Assembly: GCA_965267605.1 (NCBI GenBank)
Contig: OZ254088.1
Coordinates: 496,001-560,000 of the forward strand
From: G965267605 sp965267605
GTDB lineage: Bacteria > Bacteroidota > Bacteroidia > Flavobacteriales_E > Vicingaceae
DNA length: 64,000 bases
Direction: 5' to 3'
Shown here one piece after another: positions 25,714 to 34,401 of this stretch. A program made the translations under genes and the position numbers. Under the pieces are notes generated by a model that searched no databases, was not told the origin of the DNA, and was given only the letters and a program-made list of their open reading frames with translations. The first letter of the stretch is position 1, and every line of letters begins with the position of its first letter.

Positions 25714-26856
25714 GTGGGTGATTCGAAACCAATCTATTTCCAAAACCTTGATGTGGTCAGATTTCTGGCCGCATTCTCCATTGTGATCTCTCACGGGTTT
25801 GAGGCATGGAAAACGTACTACATAGATTTTGTAGAGGGTGAGGGTTCAGCAGATGCAGTGTTTGCTTCCGGTTGGCGGGAGTGCGTGAACATCTTCATGT
25901 ATAACCTGAACATTGGTGTGGATGTATTCTTTGTGATCAGCGGTTTTCTGATCACTTACTTGCTGGTATTGGAACGGAAGCGAAACGAACGCATCTCACT
26001 TCCTAAGTTCTACATGAGGCGATCGCTGCGGATATGGCCGTTGTATTTCTTGCTCATTGCTATTGCTCCGTTAATTGTATCCTGGGTGAATTACCCTGAG
26101 CCGGATTACCTGCCACACATCCTGTTTGTGGGTAATTTCCATCAGTACATCATTGATACGTTCCAGTTCCCGTTTTCACATTTCTGGTCGATAGCCATTG
26201 AGGAGCAGTTCTACCTGGTATGGCCGTTGATTTTGATCTGCATCAAGCCGGAATACCTGAAGCGTGTGTTCTTCCTGCTGATCCTGTCCAGTATTCTCGT
26301 TCGTATTTACTTCTGGATGGAGGGCGTTTCTCACATGCAACAGTACCTGCATACCCTCACGAGAATGGATGCACTGGTGATTGGAGGACTCGCAGCCCTA
26401 TACTTTGCGGAGGGTAGATTGAAATTCAGGAAGGTGAATGTTTGGATTCGTTGGGCCCTGTTTGCTGGTGTAATGGCTGGCTTAAGTTTTGTGGTGTATG
26501 CGAGCTATGATTCGTTCTTCAACGCAGCATTTAAGAAGTACGTGTTTCTTTTGCCTGTGGTGTGGCTGTTGGGTTATTATGTGTTGGCAACAGATGGTGA
26601 AGAGCCGGGTTTTTTCAAACGCATTTTCAGCTACCTCGGAAAGATATCCTATGGCGTTTACATGTTCCACAACTTCGTTGTTGTGATCGTGATCAAGAAG
26701 ATATTGTTGAACAATGATCTAAAATCTGGGTGGCTATTCGCCCTGGTCTACGGTATTGTGAGCATCGTCATTCCAATTCTGAGCTTTGAAGGATTTGAGA
26801 AATGGTTCCTTAAATTGAAGGAGAGATTTGCTGTGATCTTGAGTAGGAAATATTGA
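25714..26856 (+). CDS. Acyltransferase family 3 membrane protein
   Basis: About 380 residues from a GTG start that puts the family motif KPIYFQNLDVVRFLAAFSIVISHG near the N-terminus as usual; ATG starts at 25612 and 25654 would add 20-34 residues that overlap the divergent PLP gene. About ten membrane helices are seen. Other marks are DVFFVISGFLIT, RRSLRIWPLYFLL and HFWSIAIEEQFYLVWPL. The family O-acetylates or acylates surface sugars, lipids or peptidoglycan from the cytoplasmic side; the substrate is unknown. The stop overlaps the ATG of the amine oxidase gene (TGATG), so the two are likely translated together. Confidence 0.9.
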   Translation: MGDSKPIYFQNLDVVRFLAAFSIVISHGFEAWKTYYIDFVEGEGSADAVFASGWRECVNIFMYNLNIGVDVFFVISGFLITYLLVLERKRNERISLPKFYMRRSLRIWPLYFLLIAIAPLIVSWVNYPEPDYLPHILFVGNFHQYIIDTFQFPFSHFWSIAIEEQFYLVWPLILICIKPEYLKRVFFLLILSSILVRIYFWMEGVSHMQQYLHTLTRMDALVIGGLAALYFAEGRLKFRKVNVWIRWALFAGVMAGLSFVVYASYDSFFNAAFKKYVFLLPVVWLLGYYVLATDGEEPGFFKRIFSYLGKISYGVYMFHNFVVVIVIKKILLNNDLKSGWLFALVYGIVSIVIPILSFEGFEKWFLKLKERFAVILSRKY

Positions 26857-28190
26857 TGGATCGGAAGAAGTTCATACAACTTGCATCGTTGGCCGCACTT
26901 GGTGCTGCCTGCAATCCCACTGGTGCTGTAGCGTCTGGTAAAGGGAAAAGGGTAGTGGTGATTGGTGCTGGTATCAGCGGAATTGCCGCTGCGCAGAGAT
27001 TAAGGGCCAGAGGATTTGAAGTGGTGGTGCTGGAGGCCCGCAGTCGCATTGGCGGAAGGGTTTATACCAATACCCGGTTAGGTGATCCCTTGGATTTTGG
27101 TGCCAGCTGGATCCACGGGCCGAAAGGAAACCCCATCAAGGAGTTGGCGAATAAGTACAGCATCACTACGAAGACCACAGATTTCGATAGCGCTTATTTG
27201 TTTGATGAAAAAGGGAAGAAGTATGATGACCGGAAGGCTCAGGAGCAGTACGGAATGGGGCAGGAAATAATCAGACATGCCTATCGCATTGCCAACCGGC
27301 AGGACAAAGATGTTTCTTTGGGCTGGGCTATTCAACAAGCATTGAAGGAAGGGGAGTACAAAGTGGATATGAAGTACTTCAATTGGATGCAGTCCAATGA
27401 AGAGATGAACTACGGGGCTGACTTTATGGATGCTTCCGCGTGGGGAGACAGGGAGAAAGGATATGGAGGCGATGATGAGTTGTTCCCAGGTGGATACCAT
27501 CAGATCATCAAGAACCTTGCACAAGGACTTGATATCAAACAAGGGCAGAAGGTCATTGAGATTAAGCACGGTGATCAGAAATGCAGCGTTGTAACACAGA
27601 GCACTAACTATGCCTGCGATGCTGTTGTGGTCACCGTTCCATTGGGTGTATTGAAGACTGACATGATCAAATTCTCTCCGGGATTGCCTGACGATAAGCA
27701 GAAGGCCATCAGGGATATGGGGATGGGCGTGATGAATAAGATTGCTTTGAAGTTTGACAAGGTATTCTGGAAGTCTGATCACCATTTCATTTGTCACGTG
27801 GCTGAAGAGAAGGGACGTTACCCGGCTATGATCGATTGGAACTACTACACGGGTAAACCTTATCTGCTGGCTACCATACCGTATACTTTTTCAAAGAAGA
27901 TCGAGAACTGGGACGATAAGAAGATCCAGGACGATATCATGAAGGCGCTTCGACTTCATTATCCGGAGGCGCCTGATCCCATCGGATTTGGTTTCTCTAA
28001 TTGGAGCAAGGACGCCTATGCTCGTGGTGCGTACTCTTTTCTACCTACCGGAGTAAAGGGAGAGAACTACGATATCCTTGCCCGTAAAGTCGGTAACCTG
28101 CACTTCGCAGGTGAACACACCATGCGAGGTTATGCGGCCACCGTGCATGGAGCGTACCTATCTGGCCTCCGGGTAGGGGATGAGGTTTAA
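26856..28190 (+). CDS. Flavin-containing amine oxidase, probable lipoprotein
   Basis: 444 residues. N-terminus MDRKKFIQLASLAALGAAC ends in a lipobox, so the enzyme is probably exported and lipid-anchored; only one Arg precedes the hydrophobic stretch, so Tat export is unclear although FAD proteins often need it. The FAD domain is canonical: VVVIGAGISGIAAAQRL, then LEARSRIGGRVYT, DFGASWIHG, and the C-terminal LHFAGEHTMRGYAATVHGAYLSG. Overall it resembles polyamine oxidase and LSD1-type monoamine oxidases. Substrate is unknown; in this place a polyamine or a modified surface amine is a guess. It is coupled by TGATG to the acyltransferase gene. Confidence 0.9.
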   Translation: MDRKKFIQLASLAALGAACNPTGAVASGKGKRVVVIGAGISGIAAAQRLRARGFEVVVLEARSRIGGRVYTNTRLGDPLDFGASWIHGPKGNPIKELANKYSITTKTTDFDSAYLFDEKGKKYDDRKAQEQYGMGQEIIRHAYRIANRQDKDVSLGWAIQQALKEGEYKVDMKYFNWMQSNEEMNYGADFMDASAWGDREKGYGGDDELFPGGYHQIIKNLAQGLDIKQGQKVIEIKHGDQKCSVVTQSTNYACDAVVVTVPLGVLKTDMIKFSPGLPDDKQKAIRDMGMGVMNKIALKFDKVFWKSDHHFICHVAEEKGRYPAMIDWNYYTGKPYLLATIPYTFSKKIENWDDKKIQDDIMKALRLHYPEAPDPIGFGFSNWSKDAYARGAYSFLPTGVKGENYDILARKVGNLHFAGEHTMRGYAATVHGAYLSGLRVGDEV

Positions 28191-28193
28191 CTC

Positions 28194-28703
28194 TTAGTCT
28201 GTTTCGACAAGGGAAGGCAGGATCTCACCCAGATCCTTGAATTGAAGTGAATCCGGCTTCCAGAAAAAGTGATACGAGGCCACCTTGGTTTGGTCATCTA
28301 CCGTGATCGTACTGAAACCTTCGAGAAACCATTTTCCGTCCTTGAGCTTGTGCGCGAGGGTAATATGTGACCGGATACATTCTTTGTCCTGACTGTAATG
28401 AGCTTCCCATCCTTCATTGTAGCCGTTCCACCCTGTCTCTTCTATAAGGTTGTTTTGCTTGAGCACCTTCATTACCCGGGGCCTGAGGTGCAGGAACGCA
28501 GTATCTGACAACAGTATCTCTTCCGCATTTACCTCATGGATCTTTTTGCCGGTTTCCAGGCTGTCGATAAAATTCGAGATAGCATCCTTGCTTTCCGACT
28601 CCAATCCGTAAAGTGCTTTGGGTTTAGGCGGAGTGGGGCAGGCCGTCAGACACAGCAGGGTGGCTAACAAGCAACACGAAGTAAGAAAGCGGTTCATCAA
28701 CAT
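28194..28703 (-). CDS. Lipoprotein of unknown function
   Basis: 169 residues with a lipobox (LLCLTAC, Cys22 of the longer frame) followed by a Pro-rich linker (PTPPKPK). The rest is alpha/beta with a C-terminal sheet of SNTF2/DUF4440-like look (WEAHYSQDKECIRSHITLAHKLKDGKWFLEGFS), but this likeness is weak. Convergent with the amine oxidase gene, 3 bases between stops. Confidence 0.65.
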   Translation of the reverse strand: MLMNRFLTSCCLLATLLCLTACPTPPKPKALYGLESESKDAISNFIDSLETGKKIHEVNAEEILLSDTAFLHLRPRVMKVLKQNNLIEETGWNGYNEGWEAHYSQDKECIRSHITLAHKLKDGKWFLEGFSTITVDDQTKVASYHFFWKPDSLQFKDLGEILPSLVETD

Positions 28704-28832
28704 AAACTTACGAAGAAGGGACTCACGCTCACAAATGGGGTATTTCTACCCTAGGATTATTCTTCGTGTTTGGGGAGATTTCTGGGGAGTTAATTCTACT
28801 CCGATTACAGCTTGAATAGACATAGACAGTAT

Positions 28833-29834
28833 ATGCGTATCACCGTTATCGTATTTACCCTTTTTGTCATGTGTTTCAGTAGTCAAGTGCGAGCCGATAG
28901 TTTGGATGTTGTCTTTGCACAGAGAATAGAACAGATCGAATGGAAACTTGCTGAGCTAAAAGCTAATCAACACAACTACAAAATTGAAAAAGATCTGCTT
29001 AAGGAAACCTATTCTAGCAATCAATCCAGCATTCAACTGATCATAACGATCGTTTTAGGATTGATTTCTGTTCTTGGGTTTTTAGGACTCAATAGCATAT
29101 GGAAAACCAAGAAGCAATATGAAAAAGAGCTCGCGGAATTCCGGTCACTGAAATCTGACCTAGAAACGGATTACGCCAACTTTAGAAAGGATCAAGAAGA
29201 TCTAGACTCAAGAATTGAAGCGATCAACGTGCTTAACCAGGAGCAAGATGTTAAACTGAAGATTTTAGATATAAAAGAAAAGGCTGAGAACTACATTTCT
29301 AGACAGGCCTATATCGAGGCACTACAATACCTTGCTATAGGATTGGAATTAGATCCGAAGAGTATCCCCCTTTTGCATTACAAAGCCCTATCTAATTTCA
29401 AGCTGCAAGAATATCAAAAGGCAATTGAGATTCATGAGTTTGTTCTTGAAATAGAGCCGAACAATGTTAATTCAGTATTTGAACTTGCCGAGTTGTACCT
29501 GTTTGTTGGCGAACACGACAAGTTCGAAGATCACAGACGCGAGCACCCAAGGGAACTAACCCCCGACCTGGCCAAACCAAGGTCTTTATTCTTTGATGCG
29601 CTATTTTCTTATTTGAAAGGGGATGAAAGTAGAATCAACTCAATTATTGATGAACTTCTTGAGAATGTGGGGAATTCGCAAAAAAAGAAACACATTCCAT
29701 GGGACTTTTCAGACGTGAACAAGTTTCTCTCAGATAAGGATGATTCTTCCGCTAAAACTATTTTCTCGGCATTCATCGAAATTGCATCTGGAAAGATGCA
29801 CAAGACTAGGTTTGAAGCTTTGTATAGGAGTTAG
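28833..29834 (+). CDS. Membrane protein with coiled coil and TPR repeats
   Basis: About 333 residues from the ATG followed by RITVIVFTLFVMCFSSQ, a signal peptide or signal anchor; an in-frame TTG 7 codons upstream is less likely. A transmembrane helix (about residues 58-80, IQLIITIVLGLISVLGFLGL) is followed by a long charged coiled coil (KKQYEKELAEFRSLKSDLETDY ...) and TPR repeats (YIEALQYLAIGLELDPKSIPLLHYKALSNF, QKAIEIHEFVLEIEPNNVNSVFELAELYL). No enzyme domain is present. The DNA here is more A+T-rich than the flanking genes, which hints at later acquisition. Confidence 0.7.
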   Translation: MRITVIVFTLFVMCFSSQVRADSLDVVFAQRIEQIEWKLAELKANQHNYKIEKDLLKETYSSNQSSIQLIITIVLGLISVLGFLGLNSIWKTKKQYEKELAEFRSLKSDLETDYANFRKDQEDLDSRIEAINVLNQEQDVKLKILDIKEKAENYISRQAYIEALQYLAIGLELDPKSIPLLHYKALSNFKLQEYQKAIEIHEFVLEIEPNNVNSVFELAELYLFVGEHDKFEDHRREHPRELTPDLAKPRSLFFDALFSYLKGDESRINSIIDELLENVGNSQKKKHIPWDFSDVNKFLSDKDDSSAKTIFSAFIEIASGKMHKTRFEALYRS

Positions 29835-29902
29835 GTGGTTTGATCGAACTAGACCGATGTTTATTTAAAGCAGAGAAACGTCTATCCTAAAGCTTTCAAG
29901 CA

Positions 29903-30595
29903 TCATCCTGTACTTTCTGCGATCACGTCAAAGTACTTATTAGTATTATCAATGTAGGTTCGCAGATGCCCCGAAGTTGCATAATTCATCTTGTGCAAAG
30001 AAGTTCGAATAGCGGAGTAATATTGAACATATCTCTTTTCATCTTCATTAACGGAGTCTGCATGCATTGGATAGATCGTATAGTGGTTTGACCGACCTTT
30101 CTTCAAAGGACAAGGGTAGTTTAACACAAAAGTGGTGGTTTCAAGCTTGTGTTCTATGCACGCTTCGACACTTCCATGAATTGCTACACCGTAGAAATGA
30201 AGTTCTTCTTGTAGCAGGAATGCGTCTATTAAAGGTTGACCAAAGAAAATGGATCTCTTTTCATCCAACGTCATTTTTCCAAACGCGATCGCACCTTTAT
30301 GTGGGATACCATGGATAAATAAATCATTCGTTAATCCTGACACAGCAGTTACCAATGCGTCAAATGCCCCTATGGATTTATCCTGTGAATACAACATTAT
30401 GGAGTCAGAATAAGTAGTCGACTTTACTTTTTGATTCTTGTGTGAAGACAGTAACCCTTCATTCAATCTAGCAGCTTCACTTATCGACCTCATCATTTTG
30501 TATATATCCTTATGGTCTCTTCTAAGGACCATGTCTTTGAAGCCCATTATATCAATAAAAGCTACATATCTATCAGTTGTTATTGACCATTTCAT
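29903..30595 (-). CDS. Degenerate class III nucleotide-cyclase-like protein
   Basis: 230 residues, no signal. The pattern follows the class III adenylate/guanylate cyclase fold: YVAFIDIMGFKDM with the first metal Asp, the VKSTTYSDSIMLYS hairpin with the second Asp, and GIPHKGAIAFGKMTL ... IFFGQPLIDAFLLQEE ... GVAIHGSVEACIEH for the later strand-helix-strand part. The residues that normally contact the ribose and transition state (Asn and Arg of NxxAR) are not seen, so catalysis is doubtful. Related stand-alone proteins occur in many genomes without known role. It faces the TPR membrane gene with 68 bases between ends; the DNA is also A+T-rich. Confidence 0.55.
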   Translation of the reverse strand: MKWSITTDRYVAFIDIMGFKDMVLRRDHKDIYKMMRSISEAARLNEGLLSSHKNQKVKSTTYSDSIMLYSQDKSIGAFDALVTAVSGLTNDLFIHGIPHKGAIAFGKMTLDEKRSIFFGQPLIDAFLLQEELHFYGVAIHGSVEACIEHKLETTTFVLNYPCPLKKGRSNHYTIYPMHADSVNEDEKRYVQYYSAIRTSLHKMNYATSGHLRTYIDNTNKYFDVIAESTG

Positions 30596-30674
30596 AATCC
30601 TAGTTTAATCGTGCATTCGAGCATTAGCAAAGAAGATACTCCAGAGGTTTAGGCAATCAAAGTTTAGATAAGAC

Positions 30675-31271
30675 CTACTCCTTTATCACATCCCCACAAT
30701 AAGCCATCCCCAGTTGCTTACACAATTCATTGATGGCTTTGGTGCCTTTCGGACTGAAACCCTTTTTGTACCTGCGGTAAGTGATGGGTTTGCCATCTTC
30801 TTCGGAGGCGTAATCAAACCATCGGGAATAGGCTGCAGGGATTGGCTTGGTGCTTTCCAGGAAACCACATCCTTCACAAATTACCAATCGGAAAACTTCT
30901 TGTTTGACAGACATGAACTGTAGTACAAACCTGGGTTCAAAGCAATCAGCATACTGCGCGCCATACGTTCCGGTATCTGTAAAGAGTTGAACGATCTTCT
31001 TATGTGAACTGGCCGGTACAACCGTTTGAAAGCATGAGCCAAACATGTCCGGTTGAAGGTTGTACTTGGTGACGGCCTTCTCCATCTGCGTATGCGTTCG
31101 CTGTTTCTTTACAGGATCGTAGTTGATCGTGTAAGCAACGATCTTGTCAAACTTCAAAGTGGCCAACGGATCGCGATCACATTGAACTTCGTTGACGACA
31201 GGAGGTTTGGTTTGGGCAACACAGAAATTGACAACACAAAGAAATCCAAGTATGAGGGTAGTGGGACGCAC
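30675..31271 (-). CDS. Secreted protein of unknown function
   Basis: 198 residues from a GTG start, with a signal peptide (MRPTTLILGFLCVVNFCVAQ). The mature part has six or seven Cys, including a CEGCG motif, and ends in a helix with LCKQLGMAYCGDVIKE. No family recognised; likely periplasmic with disulfides. It is separated by 107 bases from the acyl-CoA dehydrogenase gene on the same strand. Confidence 0.65.
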   Translation of the reverse strand: MRPTTLILGFLCVVNFCVAQTKPPVVNEVQCDRDPLATLKFDKIVAYTINYDPVKKQRTHTQMEKAVTKYNLQPDMFGSCFQTVVPASSHKKIVQLFTDTGTYGAQYADCFEPRFVLQFMSVKQEVFRLVICEGCGFLESTKPIPAAYSRWFDYASEEDGKPITYRRYKKGFSPKGTKAINELCKQLGMAYCGDVIKE

Positions 31272-31378
31272 ATCCTAATTTACGAATCCTTGACTCAAGA
31301 AGAATTAACCTTCACTTCGATACATTTCGACAAGCACAATGCAGCGCAATTCTGCGCAGAATCACTCAGGGTGCTAGC

Positions 31379-33166
31379 CTAGTAACAGTACTTATTCTCA
31401 GAGATCATCTTGGCCGCTACGTTCCTTCTGGCATCTTTGATGTTGAAGGGCTGCGTTTTGGTGAACCGTTTGATGCCCATCATCATCATGCGCAACTCAT
31501 CGCCTTCTGCAAAGGAGTTCAAGGCATCCCTGCCGTTCTTGTTGATGCGATCGGCAGCATCCTGAATGTAAACACGTACCATGTCGATCTGCTCCTTCAC
31601 GGCATCTTCGCCATCCTTGGCAATCATTTTCTTCACCCGTAGCAAAGCAGATTCTGCTACATACGTATCAATGATCATATCCGCCATATTCATCATGATC
31701 TCTTGTTCCTTCACAAGTTGCATCATCAACTTCTGAGCAGCAGAACCAGCAACCATCAAAACGGCTTTCTTGAAATTCCTGATATATCCTTCTTCCGCGG
31801 CCAGCGTAGATGTATCTCCATCGCCAAAATCCGGAATGGCCATCAACTCTCCAGCTATCTTCTGAGCGGCTGGAAGCAGGTCAAGCTCTCCCTTCATGGC
31901 GCGTTTCAGCAACATGTCTATGATGAGCATTCTGTTGATCTCGTTCGTTCCTTCAAAAATCCTGTTAATCCTGGAATCGCGGTAAGCTCTTTCCACTGGT
32001 GATTCGGCAGAGTATCCCATTCCACCATAAACCTGAACGGCTTCGTCTACCACATAGTCCAGCATCTCCGATCCGGCCACTTTCAGAATGGCGGCTTCGG
32101 TAGCAAACTCCTCCACACCTTTCAACAGGGCTTGCTCCTTGCCCATACCACCCTCGATCAGCTCACTGATCTTATCAGTGATGTTCTGACTGCAACGGTA
32201 TATCGCAGATTCAATGGCAAATGCCTGAATGGCCTGCTCACCCAGCTTGTGTCTGATAGCACCGTATTTGGAAATGGCTCTTCCAAACTGTTCGCGCTCA
32301 TTGGAGTAATTCACCGAATGGTTGATCGCGCGTTTGGCTCCGCCAAGGGCAGCACCTGCAAGTTTGATCCTTCCAATGTTCAGAATGTTCAGTGCGATCT
32401 TGAATCCGTTCCCACGCTCTGAAAGCAGATTCTCCACAGGTACTTTCACATCGTTGAGGAACACCTGTCTAGTGGATGAACCCTTGATGCCCATTTTCTT
32501 CTCTTCCGGATTAAGGCTTACACCTTCGTAATCCTTCTCAACGATGAACGCGCTCAGGTTCTCATCATCATCGATCTTGGCAAAGACGGTAAAGACATTA
32601 GCAAATCCACCATTGGTGATCCACATCTTCTGTCCGTTCAATACATAGTGCTTGCCATCATCTGTAAGCACTGCTTTGGTCTTACCACTGTTGGCATCAC
32701 TTCCTGAGCCTGGTTCTGTCAGACAGTAACATGCTTTGAGTTCACCCGTGGCAAGCTTAGGCATATACTTCGCTTTTTGCTCCGCGTTCCCGTAATAGAG
32801 GATAGGTAGCGTACCAATTCCCGTGTGTGCTGCGCTTGCAACTGCGAAGGAGTGGCCGGCACCGGTAATCTCCGTTACGTACATACCGGTAACGAAGTCC
32901 TTTCCAAATCCACCGAACTCTTCTGGCACGGTAACACCCAGCATGCCCAGTTCACCGGCTTTGTCTATCAAGCCAGCCATCAGGCCCTCCTGAAGTTCAT
33001 CGATCTCGTCAAGCTTGGGATACACCTCCTTCTCAAGGAAATCTTCACAGGTTTGACCAATCATTCTTTGTTCCTCATCAAGCTCTTCCGGAATGAAGAT
33101 GTCCTCCGGATTGGATTCTCTGATGATAAATTCTCCGCCTTTCAGGGCGTTCTTCTTGTCACTCAT
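31379..33166 (-). CDS. Acyl-CoA dehydrogenase (beta-oxidation)
   Basis: 595 residues, longer than the usual 380-400 because of a C-terminal helical extension of about 170 residues that is common in Bacteroidota fatty-acid operons. The core carries ACYCLTEPGSGSDANSGKTKA and KMWITNGGFANVFTVFAKI around the FAD, and FEGTNEINRMLI with the probable catalytic Glu. It should make the trans-2-enoyl-CoA in fatty-acid degradation with electrons passed to ETF. It follows the thiolase gene by 23 bases and is the last gene of the MarR-led operon. Confidence 0.92.
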   Translation of the reverse strand: MSDKKNALKGGEFIIRESNPEDIFIPEELDEEQRMIGQTCEDFLEKEVYPKLDEIDELQEGLMAGLIDKAGELGMLGVTVPEEFGGFGKDFVTGMYVTEITGAGHSFAVASAAHTGIGTLPILYYGNAEQKAKYMPKLATGELKACYCLTEPGSGSDANSGKTKAVLTDDGKHYVLNGQKMWITNGGFANVFTVFAKIDDDENLSAFIVEKDYEGVSLNPEEKKMGIKGSSTRQVFLNDVKVPVENLLSERGNGFKIALNILNIGRIKLAGAALGGAKRAINHSVNYSNEREQFGRAISKYGAIRHKLGEQAIQAFAIESAIYRCSQNITDKISELIEGGMGKEQALLKGVEEFATEAAILKVAGSEMLDYVVDEAVQVYGGMGYSAESPVERAYRDSRINRIFEGTNEINRMLIIDMLLKRAMKGELDLLPAAQKIAGELMAIPDFGDGDTSTLAAEEGYIRNFKKAVLMVAGSAAQKLMMQLVKEQEIMMNMADMIIDTYVAESALLRVKKMIAKDGEDAVKEQIDMVRVYIQDAADRINKNGRDALNSFAEGDELRMMMMGIKRFTKTQPFNIKDARRNVAAKMISENKYCY

Positions 33167-33189
33167 AGCAGTAGTATATAGTCGTTCTC

Positions 33190-34365
33190 TTACTTCAATA
33201 ATTCAATAACGCCCGCTGCACCTTGTCCTGTTCCAACACACATGGTTACAACACCATACTTGTTCTTCCTTCTTCTCATCTCGTTGATGAGTTGAACCGT
33301 AAGCTTCGCACCTGAGCATCCCAATGGGTGACCAAGCGCAATGGCGCCACCGTTCACATTCACGATGTCTGGGTTCAACCCGACTTCGCGCACCACGGCA
33401 ACAGACTGTGAGGCAAAAGCCTCGTTCAATTCGAAGAGCTCAATGTCCTCCAGTTTCTTGTTCGCCATCTTCAGGGCCTTTGGAATAGCTTCTACAGGCC
33501 CAACACCCATGATTCTAGGCTCGATGCCCACAACGCCATAGCTGTGCAGCTGCGCGATGGGTTCGAGGTTGTATTTCTTCACCATCGCTTCAGACATCAC
33601 CATTACAAAAGCAGCTCCGTCTGAGGTTTGTGATGAGTTACCGGCAGTTACAGATCCGCCTTGCGCAAATACCGGACGAAGCTTTGCCATCAATTCAAGT
33701 GTTGAATCGCGCCTCGGTCCTTCATCTGTATCTACGGTGTATAATTTCGTTTCCTGCTTATTGTCCTTCACGAAGATCTCTTCCACATCAATGGAAACAA
33801 TCTCGTCCTTGAACTTACCTCCATCAATAGCCGCAATGGCTTTCTGGTGGGAGTTGTAAGCAAACTCATCCTGGTCCTCTCGGGAGACGTTGTAGTCTTT
33901 TGCCACAGCCTCAGCGGTAAGTCCCATTCCCCAATACCAGTCCGGATGATGCTTTCCGATTTCAGCGTTAGGCACAATTCTCCATCCACCGAATGGAATG
34001 GGAGACATTGTTTCAACGCCACCGGCAATAATGCAATCTGCAATTCCTGCGTGGATCTTCGCACTTGCAATGGCGATGGTTTCCAGTCCGGAAGAACAGT
34101 ATCTGTTTACCGTCATCCCGGGCACCTTCACTGTGTCAAGGCTCATCAGCGAGATCATCCTTCCGATGTTCAATCCTTGTTCCGCTTCAGGTGTAGCGTT
34201 ACCAACGATCACGTCATCGATATCGTTGTTGTCAAAGTCAGGAATGTCAGCTACTACTCGAGCTACCACTTTGGCAGCCAGATCGTCTGGCCTCATGAAT
34301 CTGAACAGTCCACGTGGCGCTTTACCAACTGCTGATCTGTATCCTGCTACTATATATGCGTTCAT
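33190..34365 (-). CDS. fadA: Acetyl-CoA C-acyltransferase (thiolase)
   Basis: 391 residues, standard thiolase length. Catalytic Cys90 lies in NRYCSSGLETIA, His346 in ALGHPLGCSGAKL and Cys376 in MCVGTGQGAAG. The last step of beta-oxidation (3-ketoacyl-CoA to acetyl-CoA plus shortened acyl-CoA) is the likely role given the genes on both sides. It follows the four-helix-bundle gene and precedes the acyl-CoA dehydrogenase gene. Confidence 0.94.
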   Translation of the reverse strand: MNAYIVAGYRSAVGKAPRGLFRFMRPDDLAAKVVARVVADIPDFDNNDIDDVIVGNATPEAEQGLNIGRMISLMSLDTVKVPGMTVNRYCSSGLETIAIASAKIHAGIADCIIAGGVETMSPIPFGGWRIVPNAEIGKHHPDWYWGMGLTAEAVAKDYNVSREDQDEFAYNSHQKAIAAIDGGKFKDEIVSIDVEEIFVKDNKQETKLYTVDTDEGPRRDSTLELMAKLRPVFAQGGSVTAGNSSQTSDGAAFVMVMSEAMVKKYNLEPIAQLHSYGVVGIEPRIMGVGPVEAIPKALKMANKKLEDIELFELNEAFASQSVAVVREVGLNPDIVNVNGGAIALGHPLGCSGAKLTVQLINEMRRRKNKYGVVTMCVGTGQGAAGVIELLK

Positions 34366-34373
34366 TTAATGGG

Positions 34374-34401
34374 TATTTAGTATTGAGTAATTAGTATTGA
34401 G
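34374..34401. repeat. Two 14-bp tandem copies beside the four-helix-bundle element
   Basis: Two head-to-tail copies, tatttagtattgag and taattagtattgag (13 of 14 identical), sit right after the thiolase start. The second copy is part of the left inverted repeat of the element described at 34385-34842. Confidence 0.75.

Noticed and set aside
27078..27797. 239-codon open frame antisense to the amine oxidase gene
   Set aside because: Host gene has full FAD motifs; the antisense frame has none.
28710..28767. 8-bp inverted repeat acgaagaa / ttcttcgt between divergent genes
   Set aside because: Short arms with a 42-base gap are expected by chance and show no link with promoter boxes.
28833..30595. 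Pycsar-type phage defence pair
   Set aside because: The genes are convergent rather than co-directional and the TPR protein lacks a known cyclic-nucleotide effector domain; kept only as a lead.
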